From Epiperipatus broadwayi (lineage: Eukaryota; Onychophora; Udeonychophora; Euonychophora; Peripatidae), in NCBI GenBank assembly GCA_028023455.1, contig JAQFVV010006215.1, positions 6,801,230 to 6,865,229 of the forward strand: a stretch of DNA of 64,000 nucleotides, read 5' to 3'. Made by a program: the position numbers and the translations under genes. Below the pieces are notes generated by a model. That model saw only the letters and a program-made list of their open reading frames with translations, searched no databases and was not told the DNA's origin. Of this stretch, positions 11,940 to 22,627 are shown piece after piece. Every line of letters starts with the position of its first letter. Position 1 is the first letter of the stretch.

Positions 11940-12420
11940 AATGTTAACAAAAATTGAAATTTCTTCATCATCCAGTGATGGTAGAAAAATCCTTAGTAAC
12001 TTTTAGGTTGAATGATTATCATCTTGAGAATGTAAACCAGTTCAAATACCTTGGTAGTAATATAAGTAGAAAGACAGATTTAAATATTGATACCAATATG
12101 ATAATGTTGCTTTTAGCAAGATAAAATATAAGAGTATTTCATTATAATGATTTATTTTATCCAACTAATATGAAAGTGAACATGGACTCTTTATTGACAC
12201 AATATAATGGCAATTTGGGGGTGGGGATGCTATGATGACAAGATCATAAAATCAATCAATATATTTTTCAGCTTGTTGGATGTAATATTATAAAGTTTTT
12301 TTTACTGTAAAATTATATCTTTGTATAACAAACTTTTCCAAAAGTATTTTATCTTGACCTTGAGCAACCCACTTTATGTCATAAAAATTTTACAAAAGAA
12401 TTCAAAAGAAGTTCAATTTT
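11940..12420 (+). pseudogene. RTE-like LINE, 3' end remnant (copy 1)
   Basis: Around 12030-12090 a frame reads VNQFKYLGSNISRKTDLNID, the pattern (FKYLGS.I...) seen downstream of the catalytic RT motifs in RTE-like and related LINEs. The downstream DNA aligns with 63000-63330 (for example ATTTTTCAGCTTGTTGGATG here against TGTTCTTCAGCTTGAATGGATG there), so both are copies of one LINE family. Frames are broken by stops and the copy is 5' truncated. Confidence 0.6.
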
Positions 12421-12934
12421 GACTACTATCACTAAGTAAAAATTCAATAGAGAGTTTTAAAACTTTCAGAATGAAATTTGAATTTTTTTGCAGAAGTTAA
12501 AAGACAGCGTTGTAAAATATTGAGTAAAGAGAAGAATGGAGCAGCATGTGTGATATTTATAATTCACAGATTGGTTTGTGAAGGCACTGCAAAATTCATC
12601 TCTAATGTATTATTATTACTAATTTTGATCTGTCCATATTTTTCTTGAAATTGGTATGGCCAAATTCATTTACAATGGCTGTTGCTGCTACTGACTTTAT
12701 ACCCATAAAGAAAACTCAGTTACAAAAAGCTGCTGTGATTTTAGTATAAAAGAATCTAGGAAAAAAAATCAAGAATAGCATTATATAATCTCGTGCAATA
12801 ATAATAAAAAATAATATATACAATATAGCAATCATTTTTTACATGATTAAAGCAGTAATGAAAATAATTGGCAATTAAAGTAGGCATTAAAATGTTTTTC
12901 ATTATTAAAGAAACTAAATTCTCTACTCGTCAAA
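12421..12934. other. AT-rich non-coding stretch, nothing recognised
   Basis: Lies between the LINE tail and the gypsy LTR. No supported feature. Confidence 0.4.
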
Positions 12935-13570
12935 TAAAGACAATACTTTGTATTGTTTTACCCAGAAAGTAGAAAACTCTAGAAAATTTCTTTGTTAAAA
13001 AAAATAAACAATAATTATGCTAATTAGTGCAACTAATAAAAAGACTAAGTGAGAGCATCAGAAGAGCAAGAAAGCATCAGAGTGGGTAAGTTGAAAGAAA
13101 CTGTAAAGTTGATAATAATGTCTTTCTTGAAAAGAAGAAATGACAGTATTAAGTTAAAGCAGTTATGTAAAATGACAGACAAGAACTCGGCTGTAATTAT
13201 GTTAATGGAAAAACAACTACAAATTAAGGGCATTCAAGTATAGTCTTTAAAATGTAAGAGTTAACGCCACTCTGAATTACTGGACTGTAATATACTTTCA
13301 TAGAGTGTGCAAATGAAATATTACCACACATCAGATTTATTCTAATGTTTGTCCCAAAGTTAAGGGATAATTATTATTTTATTGTTATTTATTTTATCAT
13401 TTTATTAATATTTTTCAGCATAGGGAGATAAACTTGCTGAGATATATAAAAGTTGGTTGTGTGATTAATTTTAATCGCTAACTTGGCTAGAATTATAAAT
13501 CTTCTGCAAACACAGCAGTTAAAGCAGTTAACAGCTTATGAAGAACTTACATATACAAAAGATTTGTACC
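12935..13570 (+). mobile_element. 5' LTR of Ty3/gypsy element D
   Basis: Recognised because the same sequence occurs inverted at 21467-22191, in both cases directly before a primer-binding-like site and the same leader. Landmarks shared with the inverted copy are AATAATTATGCTAATTAGT, GAGCATCA, CAGTATTAAGTTAAA and TGTGTGATTAATTTT. The right end is set at ATTTGTACC, where the other copy reads ATTTGTACA; the left end is the AGACAATACTTTG that aligns with TGTAGACAGTACTTTA of the other copy. A TATATAAAAG (13442-13451) is a possible promoter TATA. Edges are approximate. Confidence 0.7.
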
Positions 13571-13577
13571 TGTTTTC

Positions 13578-13595
13578 TGGCGACAAGAGGTGCAG
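13578..13595 (+). other. Primer-binding site of gypsy element D
   Basis: TGGCGACAAGAGGTGCAG begins with the TGG expected for pairing with a tRNA 3' CCA and follows the LTR end by seven bases. The inverted copy has TGGGGACAATG at 21459-21449. The TGGCGAC start resembles sites described as tRNA-Arg primed, but the rest does not allow a firm assignment. Confidence 0.55.
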
Positions 13596-13639
13596 TTAAT
13601 CAGTGAGTAAGTAAAAGTTAAATGTGAAATTTAGTAAGT

Positions 13640-14450
13640 ATAATGATGACAATACCGACACATAATCTTCGTGAGTTTGATGTAAACAATCCAACATGAT
13701 GGAATATATATGTGAAACACATCTACGGTTATATGTATATAAATAAAATTGAAGATAATGTTGAAGTTTTCACCCTTCTGTTTTTTGACAACAGTGATGT
13801 TTTGCTGTTAGCAAAGCAATTGGGTGATCCAAAGAGCCCAAAGGATTACCATATAAAGAATTAGCAAAAAATCTCAGTACATTTTCAAACAGTGGTGATA
13901 AACAGAAATGACTCATATTGCAGGATGAAGCAATTACCTTATGAACATTATCAAGATTACAATTTGACATTGAGAATGTTGGCCAAAAATTTGTGAATTC
14001 TTGGCTGAAATTAGATGATATACTGTAAGATCAATTGTGATACAGGATGTTAGGCAATAATTTTAGCAAAAAACTATTAAGTGAAGCAGATTTAATGTAT
14101 AAGTTGGTGATTGGAAAATGCATAGTATATGAAATAGCAACAGAAAATGTGTTGTAATTCCAAGAAATGGAAAATGCAATAAAAACTCCAATGTATACTT
14201 AACAGTTAAGGCACCTATAAAACTTCCAAGGAATGATCTAACATGGTGTTAAAGATCACACAAAGATGTGCAAATTTAAAATATAAAAATGCTGCATTTG
14301 TGATATTAAAGGGCATCTAACTCTTATCTAAAGACAGCAGGAAAACAACATAAAAGCTAAATTATGCCCAAACTTTAAATCAGGAGGCAGTAGATCTTGT
14401 AAAAATGTAAAGATGATAAATGATTCAGATAATGGCAAAATTACACTGGA
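13640..14450 (+). pseudogene. gag remnant of gypsy element D
   Basis: Decayed capsid-region sequence; frames are interrupted by many stops. It aligns well, in inverted orientation, with 21448-20955 (for example GTAAGTATAATGATGACAAT, AAACACATC, AAGTGAAGCAGATTTAA), which supports a shared ancestral ORF. Towards its end, about 14287-14316 reads KCCICDIKGHL, a CCHC zinc-knuckle pattern (C-x2-C...G-H), which is the nucleocapsid signature. Capsid would package element RNA in virus-like particles; this copy cannot make protein. Confidence 0.6.
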
Positions 14451-14760
14451 TGTTCATTTGTGATAATAAAATTAACATGGAAATTGACAATAGTGTCAGA
14501 CTATCTATTCTATCTCTTAGAAAATGAAATAAAATCAATGCTAAATGCAAAAATAAATGGAAGCTGGTCAAGACTGACATATTGGCCACATATTTAAATG
14601 GCAATAGAATTCACATTTGTGGAAAAGTAGAAGTTCCAGTAGAAATCAACAATACACTTAGGTATTACCACTGTCCATTGTGAAAAGGAATATAAGCCCT
14701 TTGTTAGGTCAAAATTGATTCAAAATCATTAGGTATATGCTTGAAAATAATTTTTTTAAG
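14451..14760 (+). pseudogene. Aspartic protease remnant of gypsy element D
   Basis: A frame from 14477 reads MEIDNSVRLSILSL. The position of the aspartic protease signature D-(S/T)-G is occupied by D-N-S, so the active site is lost. The expected downstream pattern of this family (a tyrosine-glycine or similar turn, then V-x-V) survives as TYLNGNRIHICGKVEVPV at about 14588-14641. The order gag, protease, RT is the normal Ty3/gypsy order. Confidence 0.5.
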
Positions 14761-16070
14761 TCCAATTGGAAGTGGATGTTAGAACTAAATTTACTCAACT
14801 ACTCAAACAAGGAATAGCTGGATTAAAGACATGATCAGTGGACATAGGACTATTGAAGAATATAAAACCTACAGTACACAAAACATGAAAGATTCCATAC
14901 ACTTTAAAGCCAAAAATTGAGGAGACAAATATTGATATGGTTTAAAAAAGTGTTATCACATGTAAAAGAATTGTTATAAAGTACTCTGGTCATTATAGTT
15001 ACTAAACTTGATAGTATCATTTGTCTTTGCAGAGATCACTCAATAAATTTATTAACAAAAGTTGCTTATCCTGCACCAAGCATGTGTAAAGTATTAGCAT
15101 CATTTCAAAAAGCAGCATTCTTCACAAAGATAGACTTAAAGTCCACTTTCCATCAAATACCAGTTAGAGAAAGAACTGCGGATCTGTTAACTATGAACAT
15201 CCACATCAGATTGTTTAAATGTAACAAACTTCTGTATGGGATTACAGTGGCTACAAACATCTTTAAAACAAAGATGGATATTTTGTTGAAAGGAGAGTCA
15301 TTCCCTACTTAGATGATATATTGATCAGCACCCAGCTGGAAGAAGAATTAGAAAAGTGAATGATGGAAGTATGCTTGAAACTAAATATAGTTGGGGCAAA
15401 TTGAATGCTTCAAAGTGCATTTGGGAAAGTTCTGAGATTAAATTTCTGGGATATATAATAAATAAGGACAGCAAATATCCAAACCCAGAAAATATTACAG
15501 AAATAAAGGAAGCAGAAACTCCAAGGATTTAAAACCTTTTGGGGGATTGTTAAGCTTTCATGCAAGCAGGGAAAATTGCATATATTATGCCATTATATGA
15601 CTTAATTATAAAAAAGACAATGTTGTAGTTAAAAGAGCATAAAGTAGCATTTCAAAAACAAAAGGATGTACTTATGTCAGAAAAACTTCTGGTACATTAG
15701 TAGTGACCTAGAAGTGATTACTACCAAAGATGCTTCAGATTTCAGGATTGAAGCTGCCATCATCTGGCTGTTGCTTTGGTTGAATATCTGGTAGCATATG
15801 GCTCCAAAACTTTAAGTTGAAAAAGTAGTCAGCTATGTAAGAAAGTCTTGGCTATTATTTTTGGAATACAAAAGTTCTATCAATATCTATTAATCTATAA
15901 ACTGATCATCATTCTTTACATGGAATTTTGGGCAAAAATATATAAACCAGAGGCTCTGCGATGGGTAAATATTTTGCTGCATATAATTATGATCTAATAC
16001 TTAAGCTGGGAAAGAAGATAAGATATGCAGATGTCTTATCATGTTTACCTGTGAGAGATAGAGTCAAGTG
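14761..16070 (+). pseudogene. Reverse transcriptase-RNase H remnant, gypsy element D
   Basis: RT: 15082-15312 is an open piece containing FFTKIDLKSTFHQIPV (the TKIDL..A/T.HQI motif of Ty3/gypsy RT, with the first catalytic Asp) and LLYGI in place of LPFGI. After a frameshift the catalytic box is intact as PYLDDILIS at 15303-15329 (YxDD). RNase H: KDASDFRIEAAIIW at about 15725-15766 (catalytic Asp retained), VAYGSKTLS at about 15794-15820, then KKVLAIIFGIQKFYQYL near 15840-15890 and RWVNILL near 15960. The order and spacing are those of Ty3/gypsy pol. Several frameshifts and stops make it non-functional. BEL/Pao is less likely because the LYGI and YLDD context fits gypsy better. Confidence 0.8.
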
Positions 16071-16269
16071 AAAGTTTTTAGAAATAAACTTACTGAATGT
16101 ATTAAATTTAGAAAAAAATAGCGCCAAAGTAGCAGAATGGACTAATAGTGACTATGGATATACAGAAGTAAAAAATTTGATTGGTTTTGGATGGCCAACC
16201 AAACTATGTCACTAAGTCAATTTAGAATAATTTCCATAGTATATCAGTGTGCAATAGATGTATCCCAAT

Positions 16270-16503
16270 GACTGACCAAGTGCTGATACCAACTGAAGGT
16301 AATAATCAGTTGCTTAAGCTATTACACCATAGACATCCAGGAGTGAAATGGATGAAAGCATGGTCATGTGTTTGGTGCCCAGGTTTAAATAAAAAAAAAT
16401 AGAACAAATGGTAAAACTTGTGTGTCAATCTACAGCTGATTCAGCAAAGAAAACCTATTATAATGGTACAATGCAACCTCACAACCCTATTTGCTATGCC
16501 TGG
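16270..16503 (+). pseudogene. Integrase zinc-binding domain remnant, gypsy element D
   Basis: LLKLLHHRHPGVKWMKA (about 16312-16362) is the His half of an integrase HHCC zinc domain. It is followed at about 16412-16450 by LVCQSTADSAKK, where only the second cysteine of C-x2-C remains. The reading continues as YYNGTMQPHNPICYAW and is then lost at about 16503. The expected next residues (W..LHIDF.GP) appear only at about 19990, so the integrase gene is split by about 3.4 kb of unrelated DNA. Confidence 0.65.
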
Positions 16504-17489
16504 CTGCCACCAGGCTATTCATACTTAGAAAAATAATAAAGACACCAGATATATACAGGTGAGGTTATTCTTTTACCAAACCAAAAACCCCAATCACCAA
16601 GTCTTGAAGAGCTAAGTTTATAAAATTGTACTGCATATTTAAAAAAAATTTAATTTTTAAATTTTTAAAAAAACTTTAACAAAAAATATAAAGAAAAATA
16701 AATGACTCCCAAAAATTAATTAAACAAAACATTTTTATATAACACACACAAACATTAAGAGAAAAAATTCTGAAACTGAGTTAATGATTAAATAGATTTA
16801 ATTTATGTATATGCACAGATGGATGCATTTAATAGATATAACATAATTTTAATATTTTACTAAGCATAAATATGCTACATAGAATATGCATTTAACTAAG
16901 TCCACTGTTTTAAACTTAGGCTAAAAGTTTGCATCCAAACTACCGCCAGCTTACTGATATACCAATGTGATCAATGCAAAATGAGGATGTTAGCATAAAA
17001 ACCAAGCTGACAGGAATTTGCTTTTGTGGCATGATATCATTAAAGAAATAATGACCCTCCTCAAGTACAGGAATGTGCATCTGTCTGGTGAGGTAACCAT
17101 TTGGAACTATATAAAAGGTGCACTCTATAAATGGGGAATAGCAGTCTTTGCCAGCTTACTGTTCCAATCAAAGTGTAAGGAGATCAATGGTGTAGGAAAT
17201 ATATACAACCATTAGTAACATGATGGCTAAACTTTTGGGCCATGCAATCAAGTGGGTACTATGCCATGTATGCTAATGTGGGTCAAGGGAATGAGAATCC
17301 AACACGTCTCCCCAGATTATATTGACATAAGACACCTGTACATCCCTCTACCAATGCCACTTCAACTAAGAAACAAATAGACCAAAATTAACACATCTTA
17401 AACTAACATAATCTTACAAATCTATACAGCCATTTATGCCCATTTTTTAAGATAATTATATTTAAAAGAAATTTACGAGAATGGAAATA
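16504..17489. other. Unassigned DNA inside the split integrase
   Basis: No recognisable domain. An open frame at 17018-17215 (65 residues) is not recognised. A TATATAAAAGG occurs at about 17107-17117. This stretch may belong to the material that interrupted gypsy element D. Confidence 0.4.
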
Positions 17490-18660
17490 ATAATAATTCA
17501 ATTCAATTCTTTATTTAATGTACATATCAACAGCATTTAGCCAATTATAGATTGCACAGTAATTTCATTATCATATATAAATCTAAATAAGCATTAAAAA
17601 TACAAAACAAAATAAAATAAAATAAAAAAAAATAATACCAAAAAAATAGAAAAACAATAAAATGCACAAATAATTAAAAGGGCAATATATCACATGAAAT
17701 TAAGGATAATATTTTTTTATGAGGACCTTAGTGAATTGTTTAAAATTCAGATTAAAAACATCATCATTACCAAAATCTTTGTTATAAGTTCTAGGTAAAC
17801 GAAATAAAGGGGAAAATCTTAATACATCAGATTTACAAATTTTCAGTTCAAAAATATTGTGAGTACGAGTATTATAGTTCTGTTTCTTAATACCTAAATA
17901 AGAAAGCAAATTAGATACATAAATATTCTGGGAAATAAATTTATGAAAAAGCTTGAGATCTCTTGTTTTTCGTCTCAGCAGTAAATCAATATAGTGTTCA
18001 TTACCTAAACTATTCAATTTTGCAAATTTGTCAAAAACAGACTGAATTCTTATGATATCTGTACTGTTATGAGGACTCCATATAATTGAACCATACTCCA
18101 AGATGGGAAGAACTAAGGATATAAAAAGTTTAATCTTTGTAAATTTATTAAATGCTTTTCCATATCTGTAAATAGCTCCTATAATTTTAAGAGATTTATT
18201 CACCATAAAATTAATGTGATTATGAAAAGACCCATTATTGGAAAATATTATTCCTAGATCTTTTTGATGATCATTTGTTATAATTTTAGAATCACCAATA
18301 TAGTAGGAAAACCTTAAAATTTCAGATTTTCTAGAGTAAGAGACAATGGAGCACTTATCCATATTTATATTATATAATTACCTTCGCACCAATTCAAGAA
18401 ATTATCTATATCACTTTGAAGTAAAAAACAGTCATTAGTAGAATAAATATGCCTAAAAATTTTGCAATCATCTGCGTAACATAGAAGATGTGAAAATTTA
18501 ATGCATGATTTTAGGTCATCAATGTATACATTAAATAATAAAGGTGCAAGAACACTGCCTTGAGGCACCCCAGTGAAGCAATAATAAGGTAATGACAATT
18601 TATTATTAAACCTCACACAAGACATTCTAGCCTTAAGAAAAGAGTTAAACCAATTAATTA
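17490..18660 (-). pseudogene. Jockey/CR1-like LINE, 5'-truncated RT and 3' UTR
   Basis: Minus-strand non-LTR retrotransposon. From about 18660 down, the frame reads NWFNSFLKARMSCVRFNN, the RT segment before the conserved GVPQGSVLAPLLFNVYIDDL (18572-18513). The catalytic box LLCYADDCKIF follows near 18480, then FLNWCEGNYI. A small frameshift at about 18365 moves the frame into 18362-17700: MDKCSIVSYSRKSE, KDLGIIFSNNGSFHNHI, then the C-terminal thumb-like region with LPILEYGSIIWSP, ending RLPRTYNKDFGNDDVFNLNF. The 3' UTR ends in AATAAAGAATTGAATTGAAT, a short tandem tail typical of several LINE clades rather than poly(A). The 5' side breaks off in the (TAA)n tract. YADD is intact but the copy is truncated and frameshifted. 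It is among the least decayed coding pieces here, so relatively young. Confidence 0.85.
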
Positions 18661-18983
<323 letters not shown>

Positions 18984-19985
18984 CAGCAAACATGAAAAAA
19001 TTGATAACAAATAATTTAAATATCTGCTTAATCAGATAACAGACTTTATGAGTTAAATATCATTTAGATTGAATATTTGAAAAGTTCTTATTTTAGATCA
19101 TTAAAGTTTGTAAATCTATCAAAGTTCATACTTTCCATGGCATCGGATTATTAAAGTCCATCCTTGCAGTTCTTGATGCATCACGCACTTCCATTTGAAA
19201 ATTTTACCATTCCATATTAATATTGTTCTTGGGAAAGACAAGAATGTCATTTGCCATTTTCCAGGAACCGTCACTCTGGAGGTCACCTCAGCTGGTGCAA
19301 AAAGTGGGAAATACAAATTTATTGTGTGAACCCTACATTTTGGAGGTCAGCAATATATGAATAGATATGCATAAATAATAAACATGAAATCTGCATGAGC
19401 ATTAAAAAAAAAACCAAATTCCACCTAGCGAAAGTTTTCTTTTCTTCCTTTTATATTCTTTTAAATTCCTTAGCATCAAATTTTAGGATCGAACTTGCCT
19501 GGCTTATTGGCGATGGTGATTTTCTCTGTGGACCATGGGTTCGTTCATTCACATCATTTATTGGGCAGTTCACTTTTGAGCGGGAACATCCAATTTTATT
19601 ACTAGGAATTAATTGATCTGTTATCTGACTTATCATCAGTTAAATGCTCAAGGCCCTGTTTGCTAATGATCATTTCATTTAAATAAAAAAAAATCATTTC
19701 TATTCTACTAAGATTTAAACATTATTTTTGAATAGAAAATAATTAAGTTTTTATTATTTTCTTTTACATTCCTTTTAAAAAAAATCTTTATCTTTAGATT
19801 TTCCTTTTTTTACTTTAATTTTTAAGTAATTATTTAGTAGTTTACCATCTTTGCAATTATATATATTGGCTTAAATAAAATTAACTTTTATATATATTTA
19901 TTAATCTTTTTTTTTCTTTTTTTTTTGAAAGTGATGTAATGGCATATATGTATGTCATTACATTATAAATCATGGACAATGGCTA
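18984..19985. other. Unassigned DNA between (TAA)n tract and integrase core
   Basis: 19119-19316 (minus) and 19395-19616 (plus) are open frames with mixed residues and higher GC than their surroundings, but I recognise no domain. From 19680 the sequence is AT-rich with homopolymer runs. It may be part of an LTR or other inserted element. Confidence 0.35.
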
Positions 19986-20950
19986 AAAATGCTTGGCTAC
20001 ACCTACATATAGATTTTTCTGGACCTATGAATGGTTATATATTTCTAATAATAGTAGATTCTTATTCCTGTTAGGCTGAATATAAGCTTTTAAAATCTAT
20101 GAATATTAATTGTATGATTAAAATCCTCCAGGAAGTTTTCACTATTCATGGTTATCCCAAGATCCTTGTATCTGATAATGAAACAGTAATTATGTCTGCT
20201 GATTTTGAAAATTATTCAACACAAAAAGGAATATATCATATCTTTACCCTGCCTTATTATCTAGATTCCAATGAAATCACAGAGAAGGCAGTACAATGCC
20301 TAAAATTTGCTTTGAAAAAATGTTATGGATATAAAGGATACATTAATAGGTTATATTTTACCAACATTTTACTCCAAGTTTATCTAGAAAAATATGCCTG
20401 CAGAAATATTACTAAAGCTAAAATGCCATCCACATTTGTCTAAACTGTTACCAATTTAGCGAGAAACAAAAAAATAGTACTTTAGACAAAGAAAATGCAA
20501 ATATAAACTTCAGGATAGTTCAGGTTAGTAGAGTTGTTGTTTCAAGTGTTGTTGTTAAGGATATATCAAGTGTAATTAGGATCATTAAAGTGGAAAATGG
20601 ATTACTGACATGGAGACATTTATATTACCTACATGTTTCTGTGATATGTCAAATGTGGTGAACCCTAAACCTACACTATCCATTCCTAAATTGGAAACTA
20701 TGACAAGTGAGGAGTATGGGGATACCTCCTCATGTGTACAAAATGATGAATCACTCATTGACAAGGAAGTTGAAATGATGTCAGATTAAATGAGGATGTT
20801 ACAGATCTAAGTAATGATAATTTATCATTAGAATTAGAAAATGAACAGAGTTAAGCACAGACTGCGATAAGCAAAGACCTGTATCTCCTCCCAGACATCA
20901 GAGAAATTGCAGAAAAATGAAAAAATTTAAAGACTACTTTATTGAGAGAT
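19986..20950 (+). pseudogene. Integrase catalytic core and C-terminus, gypsy family
   Basis: Reads AKNAWLHLHIDFSGPMNG from about 19983 (first catalytic Asp in HIDF), then IFLIIVDSYS. The open piece 20099-20443 carries IHGYPKILVSDNETVIM (second catalytic Asp; the usual SDNG is SDNE) and NEITEKAVQCLKFALKK (catalytic Glu position kept). Downstream, frames decay, but about 20875-20925 reads RPVSPPRHQRNCRKMKKF, like the basic tails of gypsy integrases. The last bases, GAGAGATGGAAAGGTATGG (20932-20950), are purine-rich and sit where a polypurine tract would be. No LTR follows; an inverted gag begins instead. It probably completes element D, whose zinc domain ends at 16503. Confidence 0.75.
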
Positions 20951-20954
20951 GGAA

Positions 20955-21448
20955 AGGTATGGACTGTCTGTTGCTATTTCATGAGCAATGTGTTAAATCT
21001 GCTTCACTTGATATTTTGTTTCTAAGATTGTTGTCTAATAACTCATACAACAATTAATAGAATAATATATTATCTAGGTTAGCTCTGAATTTGCATTGTT
21101 TAGCTAATGTTCTCAATGTTAAGTTATAAACATGGCAACTTTCATTAGGTAGAGATTTTCCACTAATTTTTTATATGTATATCCTCTGGATTCTTTGGGT
21201 TACTTAATTGTTTTGCTATCTGTAAAACATTACTACTGGAAAAAAGAGAAGGGTGGAAACTTAATTTTATCCTTTTCAATTTTATTTATACACATATAAG
21301 GGTTGATGTGTTTGACATATATTTTCTATGATGTTGGATGGTTTTCATCAAATTCTCAAAGATTATGTGACAATACTGCTATCATTATACTTACTAATTG
21401 CATATTCAACTTTTATTCACCCACAGATTAATTGTGCCATCCTATTTT
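20955..21448 (-). pseudogene. Inverted gag/leader copy of gypsy family D
   Basis: Minus-strand sequence aligning with 13640-14130: GTAAGTATAATGATAGCAGT, CAAACACATCAACCCTTATA, AAGTGAAGCAGATTTAACA and GAAATAGCAACAGA all have counterparts in the plus copy. The alignment stops at about 20955, exactly where the plus-strand integrase/polypurine sequence ends. Frames are broken. Confidence 0.75.
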
Positions 21449-21459
21449 CATTGTCCCCA
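21449..21459 (-). other. Primer-binding site of the inverted family D copy
   Basis: TGGGGACAATG on the minus strand follows the LTR end (ATTTGTACA) after seven bases, mirroring 13578. Confidence 0.5.
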
Positions 21460-21466
21460 GAAACCA

Positions 21467-22191
21467 TGTACAAATTTTGACTAGACAATTCTGCTATTGT
21501 GTGAAGAAGTTCTTCATTAGCTTTCGACTATATCAGCTGTTGTATTCACAGAGCATCTATAATCCCAGTCATATCAGTGACAAAAATTAATCACACAAAC
21601 AATTTTTATATATTTCAGTAAGTTAATAGAATAACAATAATTACCCTTAACCTTGTGACAAACTTTAGAACAAGTTTGGTGTGTGAGAATACTTCATTTT
21701 CATACTCTGTGAATGTATATTACAATCCATTAATTCAGAGTTGCATTAACTTTTATTTTTTAAAATCCATTAATTCAGAGTTGCATTAACTTTTATTTTT
21801 TAAAGTCTATGCTTGAGTGTTCTTAAGTCATAATTGTTTTTTCATAACCATAATTACAGGTGAGTTCTCATTCAGGTGAGTTCTCGTTCACTTCAGTATG
21901 TCTTTTTACCTAATTGACAACTTCATTTTAAAGTTTTTAAATCATAAATATTATTTTAACTTAATACTGCCATTTTTTCTTTTTGAAAAAGACATTATTA
22001 TTGTCAACTTACAGTTCCTCTCAATTTATCTGCTCTTTCATCATTCTGACATTTTGTTGTCCCTTTGATGCTCTTAGTTTGTTTTTTTATTAGTTGTACT
22101 AATTAGCATAATTATTATTTCTTTTCTCCAAATAAATAATTTTCTAGAGTGCACTACTTTTGGGGTAAAACTATGTAAAGTACTGTCTACA
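21467..22191 (-). mobile_element. Inverted LTR of gypsy family D
   Basis: Minus-strand LTR of about 725 bases starting TGTAGACAGTAC and ending TTTGTACA, so it has short TGTA...TACA inverted ends. It matches 12935-13570 throughout. It differs by a tandem duplication of about 41 bases (21725-21805; unit begins AATCCATTAATTCAGAGTTG). Confidence 0.75.
21725..21805. repeat. 41 bp tandem duplication within an LTR
   Basis: AATCCATTAATTCAGAGTTG...TTTTTTAAA is present twice head to tail in this LTR but once in the copy at 13.2 kb. Confidence 0.9.
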
Positions 22192-22245
22192 TGCATTTTC
22201 ACAAATCTAAGAAAAAACTTTATTTACATTGTCATATATATATAT

Positions 22246-22416
22246 ATCATTAAAAACCAGTCAACACTTGGATAATCCCAATATCAGTAACAGTCAACAA
22301 ACTGTTGTCAAGGCAACCTGTTTTTAACAATAAATGTGGTTGCCTTGACAACAGTTTGAAATTGTTGATTGTTATTGATATTGGGATTGTCTAAGTGTTG
22401 ACTGGTTTTTAATGAT
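22246..22416. mobile_element. 171 bp near-perfect palindromic MITE
   Basis: Left arm ATCATTAAAAACCAGTCAAC... and right arm ...GTTGACTGGTTTTTAATGAT pair over about 75 bases, with only a few mismatches and one 6-base indel, around a 19-base loop (TGTTTTTAACAATAAATGT). The inner stem is GTTGTCAAGGCAACC/GGTTGCCTTGACAAC. It lies next to an (AT)n tract just beyond the inverted LTR start. No coding capacity. A mariner-like origin is possible (AT-rich target) but unproven. Confidence 0.85.
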
Positions 22417-22627
22417 AACTTACAAAACCATTTAACCATGAGCATTCTAACACTTATTATTTAAGTAATATATATATATATGTACAGAGTGTCCAACTAA
22501 TAGCAAAAAAAAATCAGCATAAATTTGCTCATTAATCAGTTGCATAGGCATTAATATTTATTTTAGAAATAAATACAAATCAAAACAAACTTAATAACTA
22601 GGGCTAATTTACTTTGTATATATATAG
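22417..22627. other. Short AT-rich spacer
   Basis: Contains an (AT)n tract at about 22470-22480 and another just before the LTR start. Nothing else seen. Confidence 0.5.

Noticed and set aside
13045-13243. Overlapping plus and minus open frames of ~63 residues
   Set aside because: Both fall inside the gypsy D LTR; the inverted copy at 22 kb does not keep them open.
13770-13970. 66-residue minus-strand open frame
   Set aside because: Antisense to the gag remnant of gypsy element D; the alignment with the 21 kb copy supports the plus-strand reading.
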